In this document: positions 25,436-32,607 of the stretch, one piece after another | How positions within the stretch are numbered: position 1 is the stretch's first letter | How the letters are laid out: each line of letters starts with the position of its first letter | From: Syntrophomonas zehnderi OL-4 | GTDB lineage: Bacteria > Bacillota > Syntrophomonadia > Syntrophomonadales > Syntrophomonadaceae | Assembly: GCF_000983115.1 (NCBI RefSeq) | Contig: NZ_CGIH01000009.1 | Location: 22,039 to 86,038 of the forward strand | Direction: 5' to 3' | Length of the DNA: 64,000 nt | Made by a program: the position numbers and the translations under genes | The notes under the pieces: generated by a model | Databases searched by the model: none | The model's input: the letters and a program-made list of their open reading frames with translations, nothing else | Told to the model about the DNA's origin: nothing

Positions 25436-25600
25436 CTAGATTAAGTTGTAAGCGATATTCCATGCCCTCGTCAGGCCTTCCAGCAACCCCTTATAATACA
25501 TATGCTGGGGATGGCCTTCTGGATGCTTTTCTAATTCCTCTTTTACAATCTTAATGTGTTGATCAATGCTCTCTAGGATATCAATGGTTTGTGTAGACAT
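25436..25600 (-). CDS. small helical protein (54 aa)
   Basis: Hand translation from ATG 25600 (AAAGGAGGAGGG upstream) gives MSTQTIDILESIDQHIKIVK..., continuing EELEKHPEGHPQHMYYKGLL and ending NIAYNLI: a charged helical hairpin. Strong ribosome site and operon position after ssb support expression. Function unknown. Confidence 0.6.
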   Translation of the reverse strand: MSTQTIDILESIDQHIKIVKEELEKHPEGHPQHMYYKGLLEGLTRAWNIAYNLI

Positions 25601-25625
25601 GCACGACTCCCTCCTCCTTTAAAAT

Positions 25626-25651
25626 ATAAAGCAGGCAAATGCCTGCTTTAT
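25626..25651 (-). terminator. hairpin between ssb and small gene
   Basis: ATAAAGCAGGC / GCCTGCTTTAT perfect arms; followed on the minus strand by a moderately T-rich stretch. Confidence 0.6.
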
Positions 25652-25674
25652 CACCCCTACTGTTATTCCTACTG

Positions 25675-26067
25675 TTATTGCAGATTTTCTAACTCACCAT
25701 CCGGATTATAAAGAGGATATTCTGAGTCTTTATTCCGTGGCTTTGATGAGCCTTTCTTTTTTTCAGCATCTTTCTTCTCTCTGCTGTTCATAAGTAAAAT
25801 TTTATTTGCGTTAACACTCCAGTAAACTTTTCCGTCCTCGGATTTACTGCTGCGCATCTCACCTTGAACCAAGATTAAAACGCCTTTTTTGGCTATATTA
25901 GCCGCCCAGGCTCTTTCCCAACAGGTCACTTCGAAAAAGTCAGTAGGCAGATCTTTCCCTCTGCTCACAGCCACTCCGAATTTAACGACCTCTTTCCCGC
26001 TGTTCGTAGTATAAATCTCAGCATCGCGGGTAACATTTCCAATAAGTGTAATCTGATTCAAATACAT
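25675..26067 (-). CDS. ssb: single-stranded DNA-binding protein
   Basis: 130 residues, OB-fold of the SSB family: MYLNQITLIGNVTRDAEIY, KFGVAVSRG, FEVTCWERAWAANIAKKG, LVQGEMRSSK. The acidic C-terminal tip ends in DGELENLQ instead of the usual DDDIPF, so contacts with host repair proteins may be weak. It should protect single-stranded transfer or replication DNA of the ICE. Its leader (GAAAGGGAGGAATTAGTATG) is repeated before two other genes (27339, 27552). Confidence 0.9.
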   Translation of the reverse strand: MYLNQITLIGNVTRDAEIYTTNSGKEVVKFGVAVSRGKDLPTDFFEVTCWERAWAANIAKKGVLILVQGEMRSSKSEDGKVYWSVNANKILLMNSREKKDAEKKKGSSKPRNKDSEYPLYNPDGELENLQ

Positions 26068-26101
26068 ACTAATTCCTCCCTTTCATTTTTACAAACTTAA
26101 G

Positions 26102-26293
26102 TTAATCAAAATAACTGAAATAACCCTGTTCCTCGCATTCTTCCATATACTGATCTGCTAACCTGTCATATTCGGCGTCAATTTTTTCGATATCTTCGTC
26201 AGTAGCCCCAAGAGACAAATACCGCTCCCTGACTACTTCTGGCTGTTTATAGCCGTTCTCGCGTAACCACTGCCGAAAAGTTAATTCCTTCAA
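26102..26293 (-). CDS. small acidic hypothetical protein
   Basis: 63 residues from a TTG start with GGGGTGG upstream. Short, acidic, helical: LTFRQWLRENGYK, LGATDEDIEKIDAEYDRLAD, tail EECEEQGYFSYFD. No family recognised. Immediately upstream of ssb. Confidence 0.5.
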   Translation of the reverse strand: MKELTFRQWLRENGYKQPEVVRERYLSLGATDEDIEKIDAEYDRLADQYMEECEEQGYFSYFD

Positions 26294-26337
26294 ATAACCA
26301 CCCCTCTCAAATTTCTAACTGCTCACAGAAAGCAAAA

Positions 26338-26378
26338 AACGGCCAATCCATAAGCATAAAACTCACGAATTGACCGTT
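26338..26378 (-). terminator. hairpin A of four related terminators
   Basis: AACGGCCAAT..ATTGACCGTT arms with loop containing CATAAAACTCAC; follows the PemK-like toxin gene. Related copies at 26954, 27619 and 28563. Confidence 0.6.
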
Positions 26379-26392
26379 ATTGGCTCAATTAA

Positions 26393-26716
26393 TTAAATAA
26401 GAACCTGGTTTAGCAGCTCCCGGGCATTGTTAAAATCTTGTTGTGATAAACAACCAATGATTTTAACCAGCCCTATTTTCACTGTCATTAGTTGGCCTGC
26501 GCATACTTTAGATGGAATACGCAGACTCGCTTCCTGCCAATCCTTTAACAATAATTCATACTGGTTCCGAACAGGTCTGCTAGAAATAGCAGCTATAACA
26601 ACGGAACCCGTCCCATTATACGTTTCCCTGCTAACAACAAGAGCGGGCCTGATTTTTGCACCGCTCAAGTCGCTATAGGTAAACATTGCTACAACAACAT
26701 CACCAGGTTTCAGCAT
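26393..26716 (-). CDS. PemK/MazF-type toxin (mRNA interferase family)
   Basis: 107 residues from ATG 26716 (MLKPGDVVVAMFTYSD); the frame extends to 26752 but overlaps the antitoxin. Features of the family: KPGDVV start, GAKIRPALVVSRETY, VVIAAISSRP, and CAGQLMTVKIG. Family members cut mRNA at short sites. It overlaps by 17 bp the end of the small antitoxin gene, as is typical of toxin-antitoxin pairs. Confidence 0.82.
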   Translation of the reverse strand: MLKPGDVVVAMFTYSDLSGAKIRPALVVSRETYNGTGSVVIAAISSRPVRNQYELLLKDWQEASLRIPSKVCAGQLMTVKIGLVKIIGCLSQQDFNNARELLNQVLI

Positions 26717-26876
26717 AACTGGCATCCACCTCCAGATCATTCCAATCATCATACATTTGCTCTGGATCCTGAAGCGGTACTGCCAACTGCCTTAAAATTA
26801 CCTTACATAAAAGCTTAAGTTCATCATCTGAAAGATGATATAACTCCCGGATTAGCTGTTCTACCTTTGCAGACAT
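26700..26876 (-). CDS. antitoxin partner of the PemK-like toxin
   Basis: 58 residues from ATG 26876, which has GAGGTGATTGGT upstream; the frame opens at 26924 but its first 16 codons coincide with a repeated leader also found near 28540, so they are unlikely to be protein. Helical start (SAKVEQLIRELYHLSDDELK), acidic tail (DDWNDLEVDASYAETW). Position and size indicate an antitoxin that wraps the toxin; no named family recognised. Confidence 0.7.
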   Translation of the reverse strand: MSAKVEQLIRELYHLSDDELKLLCKVILRQLAVPLQDPEQMYDDWNDLEVDASYAETW

Positions 26877-26883
26877 ACCAATC

Positions 26884-26931
26884 ACCTCAAAACCATTGTA
26901 ACATAATTCTTTCAGCACAATCACTCCCTTC
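26884..26931. repeat. repeated leader, copy 1
   Basis: About 48 bp (plus strand: ACCTCAAAACCATTGTAACATAATTC.., CAATCACTCCC) that recur at 28492-28540 with few changes. Copy 1 is the 5' leader of the PemK-type antitoxin; copy 2 has no gene directly behind it. Confidence 0.65.
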
Positions 26932-26953
26932 TAATATTTCCCACTTAATAAAA

Positions 26954-26998
26954 AAACGACCATTTCATAAGTTATAAATACTCATAAAATGATCGTTT
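26954..26998 (-). terminator. hairpin B of four related terminators
   Basis: AAACGACCATTT / AAATGATCGTTT arms with T-run on the minus strand. Confidence 0.7.
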
Positions 26999-27007
26999 AA
27001 CAGACTA

Positions 27008-27154
27008 TTAAGCAGCTACATAACCAGTATAACTGGCAACAATGTCACCGAAGTGACCACTACCTGAAAAGGCAATAATGGCTATGCCGTACACAACCCA
27101 ACGGGCAACAATGAAATATATATATAGTTTAAACTCATTACCAAAAATTATCAA
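27008..27154 (-). CDS. possible small hydrophobic protein (48 aa), duplicated
   Basis: TTG 27154 overlaps the stop of the previous frame (TTGA). The frame gives a hydrophobic segment and the ending GSGHFGDIVASYTGYVAA. A near copy at 28617-28735 has a TAA in the middle and a third remnant at 27667-27740 keeps only the end (ASYAGN-like). The conserved ending across copies suggests it was once a gene, but the start is weak and one copy is broken. Confidence 0.3.
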   Translation of the reverse strand: MIIFGNEFKLYIYFIVARWVVYGIAIIAFSGSGHFGDIVASYTGYVAA

Positions 27155-27339
27155 GGGGTTTTGGCATGTTTTTCCCATTTTAAACATTTTTTAAAAGGAA
27201 AGCACCTCAGATCCTCCAATCGAACTACAAACTTACGATTCGCTTCATCAGTAATAAGAATACATCCTGGAGCATAGCTAAGCAGAAAGCGGTTTCCTTT
27301 AGGCGATGTTCCGTTAACCATAATCTGATTTAAATACAT
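27151..27339 (-). pseudogene. chimera of ssb start and tail of the 28738 gene
   Basis: 62 codons. The leader and first six codons (MYLNQI) are those of ssb; from GTSPKGNRFLLSYAPGCI onward the frame matches the C-terminal third of the 158-residue protein at 28738 (GTSPKGNRFLLRYAPGCIHI). A recombination event fused the two. The product is translatable but lacks the folded N-terminal domains of either parent. Confidence 0.6.
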
Positions 27340-27381
27340 ACTAATTCCTCTCTTTCGCCTGTTAGTTACATATTTACCGCA

Positions 27382-27552
27382 TTATTCTACGTGACAACTG
27401 AGTATTTTTGACTTTCTAACCCGCTTGATATAGGACGAGCCTTTTTTATCCCACGTGGCAAAAATAATAACACCGATATCGTTTGCTATTAGCTCGCCAC
27501 TATAGGTTTTAGCCTTGCCTCTTTCAAGGCAGGTAAGCGTTACTTTTCTCAT
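27382..27552 (-). CDS. small hypothetical protein behind ssb-type leader
   Basis: 56 residues from ATG 27552, selected because the ssb-like leader with GGGAGGAATTAGT stands directly in front (the frame opens earlier, at 27627). Beta-rich: KVTLTCLERGKAKTYSGELI, VIIFATWDKKGSSYIKRV. Possibly a small OB- or Sm-like fold; not recognised. Confidence 0.5.
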   Translation of the reverse strand: MRKVTLTCLERGKAKTYSGELIANDIGVIIFATWDKKGSSYIKRVRKSKILSCHVE

Positions 27553-27618
27553 ACTAATTCCTCCCTTTGTCCCGACTCCCTTATGTAGCCTGTCGGGCCT
27601 CACTTTTTCTAATAAAAC

Positions 27619-27659
27619 AACGGTCAATTCATAAGTATAAAACTCACGAATTGACCGTT
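27619..27659 (-). terminator. hairpin C of four related terminators
   Basis: AACGGTCAATTC / GAATTGACCGTT arms; nearly identical to hairpin A. Confidence 0.65.
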
Positions 27660-27762
27660 TAATTAATTAGTCAATAATTACATTACCGGCATAACTGGTG
27701 AAATCCGTCACCAGAATATGGCCACAACTTGCACATTATTCACATTGGCTCGCATTAGATTA

Positions 27763-28029
27763 TTATTTGTAGACATCGCGCCTATTTTTTATTGTTAAAA
27801 TATGCACTTGCCTATCTTTAAATTGATACTCGAAAATTATTCTCCAGCTTCCAACTCTAAGCCTTAACTCATTACCCTGTCCGCCTTTAAGTTTAATTAC
27901 ATCTGCTCGGGGAGGGTATTGGGTTAGTTTATTTATACCTTCTTTGATTTTAATCTGAACCGCTCTGTCCAGATCCTTCAACTGTTTTAATGCTTTTGGC
28001 GAGAAAATTATCTTAAATTCCGAGTTCAC
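27763..28029 (-). CDS. RelE/ParE-family toxin
   Basis: 88 residues from GTG 28029 (GGAGG 9 bp upstream; ATG 28035 touches the ribosome site). RelE/ParE pattern: FKIIFSPKALKQLKDLD, INKLTQYPP, KLKGGQGNELRLRVGSWRII, ending HILTIKNRRDVY. Such toxins cleave mRNA on ribosomes (RelE) or poison gyrase (ParE). Overlaps the end of the antitoxin gene by 17 bp. Confidence 0.88.
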   Translation of the reverse strand: MNSEFKIIFSPKALKQLKDLDRAVQIKIKEGINKLTQYPPRADVIKLKGGQGNELRLRVGSWRIIFEYQFKDRQVHILTIKNRRDVYK

Positions 28030-28222
28030 GCCATACATCCTCCGCATTAATGCCTTTTCCGTCTTTTATATCAGCTCTCGCCTCCATAATCTCTTGGGCT
28101 TCCAATGGAGAAATTACATCTTCAGCCCATGGTTTTAGGATAACCAATAAAGCTAATACTTGTTCTTCGCTTAATAGGTCTACAAGTGTTTTTAACTCTT
28201 CCCTCGCAATTGACACTTTCAT
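28013..28222 (-). CDS. antitoxin partner of the RelE-like toxin
   Basis: 69 residues from ATG 28222 (AGGTGG upstream); the longer frame from 28324 crosses the HicB-like gene and is unlikely. Starts KVSIAREELKTLVDLLSEEQ, then WAEDVISPLEAQEIMEARAD and DVWRELGI. Size, position and overlap fit an antitoxin of the type coupled to RelE/ParE toxins. Confidence 0.75.
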   Translation of the reverse strand: MKVSIAREELKTLVDLLSEEQVLALLVILKPWAEDVISPLEAQEIMEARADIKDGKGINAEDVWRELGI

Positions 28223-28259
28223 TAAACCACCTTTTTGATAAATAATACTTTCACTGCTG

Positions 28260-28430
28260 CTAAACTGGTCTGCCCACTTCCAGACAGAGTTCAATAGCTT
28301 CCTGAATTCGCGTAAGTAACTCATTCATGGTTTTTGCCTGGCTGTGGCATCCTTTTAAAGCAGGTACGGAAGCTACAAGCATACCGTCTTCATCTTTTTC
28401 AATCAGGACGGTAAAAGTACGTTTCTCCAC
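28260..28430 (-). CDS. HicB-like antitoxin, short and without HicA
   Basis: 56 residues by hand translation from GTG 28430 (GGAGGTAAGCAC upstream): KRTFTVLIEKDEDGMLVASV, PALKGCHSQAKTMNELLTRI, QEAIELCLEVGRP. This is the partial RNase-H fold of HicB antitoxins, ending before the usual C-terminal strand and DNA-binding tail. No HicA toxin gene is adjacent. Probably an orphan antitoxin or remnant. Confidence 0.7.
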   Translation of the reverse strand: MEKRTFTVLIEKDEDGMLVASVPALKGCHSQAKTMNELLTRIQEAIELCLEVGRPV

Positions 28431-28491
28431 GTGCTTACCTCCATTTCTCTCACCGTGTTACTGCTGCTAAACTGGTCTGGTGTCTATCTTC

Positions 28492-28540
28492 TACCTCAAG
28501 ACCATTGTAACATAGATTTTTAAGTACAATCACTCCCTTA
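28492..28540. repeat. repeated leader, copy 2
   Basis: Second copy of the leader at 26884-26931, now upstream of the HicB-like gene. Confidence 0.6.
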
Positions 28541-28562
28541 CAAATTATTGCTGCTGAACAAA

Positions 28563-28607
28563 AAACGACCATTTCATAAGTCATAAATACTCATAAAATG
28601 ATCGTTT
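28563..28607 (-). terminator. hairpin D of four related terminators
   Basis: AAACGACCATTT / AAATGATCGTTT arms; about 100 bp around it match hairpin B including flanks. Confidence 0.7.
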
Positions 28608-28616
28608 AACAGACTA

Positions 28617-28735
28617 TTAAGCAGCTACATAACCAGTATAACTGGCAAAAATGTCACCGAAGTGACCACTACCTTAAAAGGCAATAACGGCGATGCCATT
28701 CACAACCCAACGGGCATTAAATATAACTACTCTTA
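28617..28735 (-). pseudogene. broken copy of the 48-residue frame
   Basis: Same frame as 27008-27154 (ARWVVNGIAVIAF, stop, GSGHFGDIFASYTGYVAA) with TCA changed to TAA. Confirms a duplication of this intergenic block. Confidence 0.5.
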
Positions 28736-28737
28736 GT

Positions 28738-29214
28738 TTAACTGCCTTTCCATTTTTTATCAAGAGTTTTTAATGTTTTCCATTTTAAACATTCGGCAAG
28801 TTTAAAACGCTGTAAATCCTCCAACTGAGTCACAAATTTGCGATTCTCTTCATCCGTAATATGAATACATCCTGGAGCATACCTAAGCAGGAAGCGGTTT
28901 CCTTTAGGCGATGTTCCATATTCCCCTTCATATTTTCCTCCTGCTTCTTCCAGACGGACTACAAACCAGGCCATGGTTTCCTGTTCAACTGCATCGAAAT
29001 AACCGTAATTAGGTTGATGCCAAAAATCAGTACCGGATACCTCAGTTTTTTGAAGGTATCCGGACTGTTTTAAACGATGTAAAGCATTGGCGGTTTGTAA
29101 TCCAAAAAGAACTTCCAGCACTGCTTCTGGAGAGGGGCCGATTTTTTTTATAAAATTATATATCAGTAATTGCCTTTCCGAGTAGGAATACACGTATCCT
29201 CCCATAAATAACAC
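28738..29214 (-). CDS. hypothetical winged-helix-like protein (DUF5697-like)
   Basis: 158 residues. The first 90 look like a winged helix: YSERQLLIYNFIKKIGPSPE, LFGLQTANALHRLKQSGYLQ. The C-terminal part (GTSPKGNRFLLRYAPGCIHI, TQLEDLQRFKLAECLKW) is duplicated as a fragment at 27151. This organisation recalls DUF5697 proteins of conjugative elements; recalled from memory, not verified. Probable DNA-binding protein of the ICE. Confidence 0.6.
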   Translation of the reverse strand: MLFMGGYVYSYSERQLLIYNFIKKIGPSPEAVLEVLFGLQTANALHRLKQSGYLQKTEVSGTDFWHQPNYGYFDAVEQETMAWFVVRLEEAGGKYEGEYGTSPKGNRFLLRYAPGCIHITDEENRKFVTQLEDLQRFKLAECLKWKTLKTLDKKWKGS

Positions 29215-29222
29215 CTCCTGGT

Positions 29223-30020
29223 TTACAGTAGCCTGTTCACCAGATACAGATGCAACTTTTTCTGTTCGGCGGAAAAATAACGTACCTTACAGGATACGCG
29301 ATACCCTTTTTGAACATCCCCCATTAAGGGTATGGGTGCTAATCCCAATACTCCTGGAGTAAGATCAGGCTCAATAAGCACATTGCCATCCACAACTCTG
29401 TATACAGTGCCCGAAATGAACTGTCCCCGCTTATAGTCGGCCTGGCTCCAGGGATCCGGCCGGGCGGCTCGGACAGAAACCTGAAGGGGGTTAACCGAAA
29501 CCACCATAGCGTTTACTGTTTCCCCTATATGATATTGCTCCCGAAGTGTGGCCGCTCTGCGTATCACTGCCTGTGATCGGGGAACATCTACCAGAACACC
29601 ACCCCCGACATCCACTATTAGGGTAGAAATGTTATCTATTATTACAATTGCCCTTACTGTAACCGGTATAATATCCCCCGCGGTCAATTTTTTTTGTAGA
29701 TCTTCAGCTGCTTCTTTTACTATCTCTTTGCGGCTACAAGCAATAATATTGTTTTCCCGATCGATGCCTTTAATTTTTACTATAATGTCCTGCCCAACGA
29801 AACGACTTATTAAACTAGCGTCAACCCCAGTTTCCTGGTCAGGTACGTATCCTTTTATCCCCGGGTAATCAGGAAACACCAGAATCCATACCGGCTTACC
29901 ATCTACATAATCAATAGCCCCTACCTGGGCTTCCACCGGACGCTCACGCTCCTTCATCTGAAACAACACTTCCCATGTATCGGCTACATGTCTATATCCT
30001 TCTGGTTTTAAGTCAGCCAT
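29223..30020 (-). CDS. S1-like RNA-binding-domain protein
   Basis: 265 residues built of three OB/S1-type units: PVEAQVGAIDYVDGKPVWILV with IKGYVPDQE (30-75); AGDIIPVTVRAIVIIDNIST with GGGVLVDVPRSQ (110-160); and KRGQFISGTVYRVVDGNVLI with GVLGLAPI (195-235). Resembles ribosomal protein S1 repeats and likely binds RNA or single-stranded DNA. Located 5 bp after topB in the same operon, as often found in Clostridia ICEs. AGGAGTAGG precedes ATG 30020. Confidence 0.7.
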   Translation of the reverse strand: MADLKPEGYRHVADTWEVLFQMKERERPVEAQVGAIDYVDGKPVWILVFPDYPGIKGYVPDQETGVDASLISRFVGQDIIVKIKGIDRENNIIACSRKEIVKEAAEDLQKKLTAGDIIPVTVRAIVIIDNISTLIVDVGGGVLVDVPRSQAVIRRAATLREQYHIGETVNAMVVSVNPLQVSVRAARPDPWSQADYKRGQFISGTVYRVVDGNVLIEPDLTPGVLGLAPIPLMGDVQKGYRVSCKVRYFSAEQKKLHLYLVNRLL

Positions 30021-30025
30021 TTTAC

Positions 30026-32113
30026 CTACTCCTTTCTGTTTCGCTTCGGAAACTCAAAAATTATAGAACCGTTATCCAACCTTAAATAAGCGTCAAAAAC
30101 ACTATCTTTTCTACTCTTAAAGCCTTTAATTAGATCGCTCTTGCCTTTTGATATTATCTTCTTGGCCTGGGCCTGGCTGATACTTTTTCCGGCAATCTGT
30201 TTCCAAATCGTGAATTTACAGCCTTCCTTCCAGCCAGAACAACTGTATGCTTTTTTGTTTTCAATTACAGGTTTGCCGCATAATGGACAAACTCCAACAC
30301 TATTACGATCTGTAAAACTAGTTGTAGTGACCTCCTGAGCCTTAATCTCATTAACGACATCCTGGGTAAACTGTTTAATTTCCTGGGAAAACAAAATAAA
30401 ATTACGCTTGCCCAGCTCAATATCGATAAGTTTTTTCTCCCATTCCCCGGTCATTTCAGGATCTTTAAGCCGAGTAGAAACAATATCTATTAAGGTTTTT
30501 CCTTTGTCAGTAGCAACCAGGGTCTTTTTTTGCCTAGTAATATACCCGGTACTAATCAATTTCTCAATGATAGCCGCCCTGGTAGCAGGAGTACCTAATC
30601 CTTTCCCTTTCATCACTTCGCGTAATTCCTCATCTTCTACCTGTTTTCCCGCGTTTTCCATCGCGCTTAGCAAATCTGCTTCGTTGTATCGCTTTGGGGG
30701 CTGCGTTTGCTTGTCCAATACCTGGCTTTCATGTAAGTTAATTTCCTGCCCTTCTATCAGGACGGGGAGTGGAGGAGAATCATTGCCATCCTCTACATCA
30801 TCTATATAAAGTTTTTTCCAGCCTTCTTCCAATAAGGTTTTCCCTTTAGTTTTAAAGGTTTCGCCCTGGCAGGAAGTAATGATGTTAGTCTGTGTGATTC
30901 GGGCGGGTGGCAGAAATATCCCTACCAAGCGTTTGGCAACCAAAATATATATTTTGATTTCGTCCGCAGTTAAGGCTGATAAATCCGGAGAAACTTCGGT
31001 TACAACTATGGCCGTATGATCACTTACTTTTAAATCGTCAACATACCGTTTGTTAGTAATATCAGTATTAGTAATACTCTTTACCACAGTGTCCAGTTCT
31101 GTTTTCTGTAGAGCATTTAACCGGGCAGGCAAGGTAGCACTCATGGCTTCAGTGAGGTGCCTGCTGTCCGTTCTGGGATAGGTAAGCAAGCGTTTTTCAT
31201 ACAGACCCTGGGTTATTAATAAGGTTTGTTCTGCTGTAAAGCCAAACTGCTTATTACTTTCCTTTTGGAGATCAGTAAGATTGAAGAGCATCGGTGGTTG
31301 TTCAGTTTTCTCATTTTGTTCCACCTTTACAACCTGGGCAATAGAGCCAGGAATAAGTTTGTTTAAAACCGCTTCAGCTTCCCCCTTGGAATTAAACCTA
31401 TCCAGTTCACCGCAGAACCACTTGCCTATAAAGTAATTTTGATGGCCGGTATTAAATTTTGCTTCAATCTCCCAGTATTTTTGGGGCACAAAACCATCAA
31501 TCTCCTGATCTCGATTTACTATGAGGGCAAGGGTTGGGGTCTGTACACGGCCTACGGTAAGTATCTCGTTATATTTGGTGGTGTAGGCCCTGGTAGTATT
31601 TATGCCAACTAACCAATCAGCCTGACTTCGGGCAGTAGCCGCCAAAAATAGATTCTCTACTTCGGCAGAGCTGCGTAAATTGTTAAAAGCTGCTTTGACA
31701 GCCGCAGGCGTAGTCTCAGAAAGCCATAAGCGGTCATGAGGTTTGTGGCAATTGAGAAACTGAATAATATTTCTAAATATCAGTTCTCCTTCCCGACCGG
31801 CATCACAGGCATTAATTAAGCGATTTACATCCCGGCGGTTAATTAGACCCTTAAGTATCTGTAATTGCTTCCTGGCAGCCGGATTTGGCTTTAGCCGAAA
31901 TTCTTCAGGTAAAATAGGCAGATCATTAAGATTCCATTTTTCCAGCTCCGGATAATAGTCCTGCGGCATAGCAAGTTCTACTAAATGCCCAACTGCCCAG
32001 GAGATTATCATATCCGGTTTTTCTAAATATCCATCCTGCCGGGAAAATCCCCCCAACACTTTTCCAATATCCATCGCAACACTGGGTTTTTCGGTAATTA
32101 TTAAAACAGACAT
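30026..32113 (-). CDS. topB: DNA topoisomerase III
   Basis: 695 residues, type IA topoisomerase. TOPRIM domain at the start (LIITEKPSVAMDIGKVLGGF; acidic triad DAGREGE near 105); catalytic Tyr in RLLTYPRTDSRHL near 308; C-terminal Cys4 zinc finger VCPLCGKPVIENKKAYSC near 618. Cuts and passes single strands, resolving replication or transfer intermediates. In ICEs it is usually encoded between the conjugation and maintenance genes as here. Confidence 0.95.
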   Translation of the reverse strand: MSVLIITEKPSVAMDIGKVLGGFSRQDGYLEKPDMIISWAVGHLVELAMPQDYYPELEKWNLNDLPILPEEFRLKPNPAARKQLQILKGLINRRDVNRLINACDAGREGELIFRNIIQFLNCHKPHDRLWLSETTPAAVKAAFNNLRSSAEVENLFLAATARSQADWLVGINTTRAYTTKYNEILTVGRVQTPTLALIVNRDQEIDGFVPQKYWEIEAKFNTGHQNYFIGKWFCGELDRFNSKGEAEAVLNKLIPGSIAQVVKVEQNEKTEQPPMLFNLTDLQKESNKQFGFTAEQTLLITQGLYEKRLLTYPRTDSRHLTEAMSATLPARLNALQKTELDTVVKSITNTDITNKRYVDDLKVSDHTAIVVTEVSPDLSALTADEIKIYILVAKRLVGIFLPPARITQTNIITSCQGETFKTKGKTLLEEGWKKLYIDDVEDGNDSPPLPVLIEGQEINLHESQVLDKQTQPPKRYNEADLLSAMENAGKQVEDEELREVMKGKGLGTPATRAAIIEKLISTGYITRQKKTLVATDKGKTLIDIVSTRLKDPEMTGEWEKKLIDIELGKRNFILFSQEIKQFTQDVVNEIKAQEVTTTSFTDRNSVGVCPLCGKPVIENKKAYSCSGWKEGCKFTIWKQIAGKSISQAQAKKIISKGKSDLIKGFKSRKDSVFDAYLRLDNGSIIFEFPKRNRKE

Positions 32114-32126
32114 TATGTCACCCCTT

Positions 32127-32399
32127 TCATTTAAAATAATTTAAAAAGGTATTTTTATCAAAACCAGTATCCGATTGGTCTCCCTGGTTATTAACTTCCT
32201 GGGCGGCGGCACTATTAAGGCCGCTATTATGAGTATGAAGCTTCTCATTCACAGCTTTTAAACACTCTTCGATCTCAGTCAATCGTCTGCCGACTTCTAG
32301 CCATTCTCTTACAATCCTGGTTCGCGACCCTTCGGGTAAACTCCATACGGGGTGATTTACCGGAAGCCTTAACTCCAGTCGCCTTAAGGGTTGGGACAT
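32127..32399 (-). CDS. ParR-like adaptor protein
   Basis: 90 residues from ATG 32399 (GGAGTGG upstream; the frame opens at 32426). N-terminal beta strand RRLELRLPVNHPVWSLPEGS, then TRIVREWLEVGRRL: a ribbon-helix-helix-like fold, with an unstructured C-terminus ending in FLNYFK. The small size, position behind a ParM gene and iterated sites in between fit ParR, the adaptor that links the actin filament to the DNA. No direct family match could be made. Confidence 0.65.
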   Translation of the reverse strand: MSQPLRRLELRLPVNHPVWSLPEGSRTRIVREWLEVGRRLTEIEECLKAVNEKLHTHNSGLNSAAAQEVNNQGDQSDTGFDKNTFLNYFK

Positions 32400-32428
32400 A
32401 TTAAAAACCACTCCTTTCCGGCACATTC

Positions 32429-32547
32429 TACCGGTATACTGCAGTATTAATGTTGCAGTACCGGTAAAAGGCCATAAAAAACAGCCTGTATGTACGGGCT
32501 GATAAGAGGTTACCGATACCGTAAGGTTTGAAAAATAAATACCGGTA
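32429..32547. promoter_or_regulatory. iterated TACCGGTA sites (parC-like centromere/operator)
   Basis: Perfect TACCGGTA palindromes at 32429-32436, 32459-32466 and 32540-32547; a degenerate TTACCGATACCGTAA at 32510-32524 and AGCCGGTATC near 32597. The first two are halves of a larger inverted repeat (TACCGGTA..CTGCA / TGCAGTACCGGTA). Located between parM and the ParR-like gene. Confidence 0.7.
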
Positions 32548-32607
32548 AATATGATGGTAACAGTATCTGAAATGCCTATAGATAGGGGATGCCTTTAGCC
32601 GGTATCT

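Noticed and set aside
26338..28607. The four related hairpins as integron attC sites
   Set aside because: No integron integrase in the window, and each hairpin has a T-run on the minus strand after a gene, as expected of terminators.
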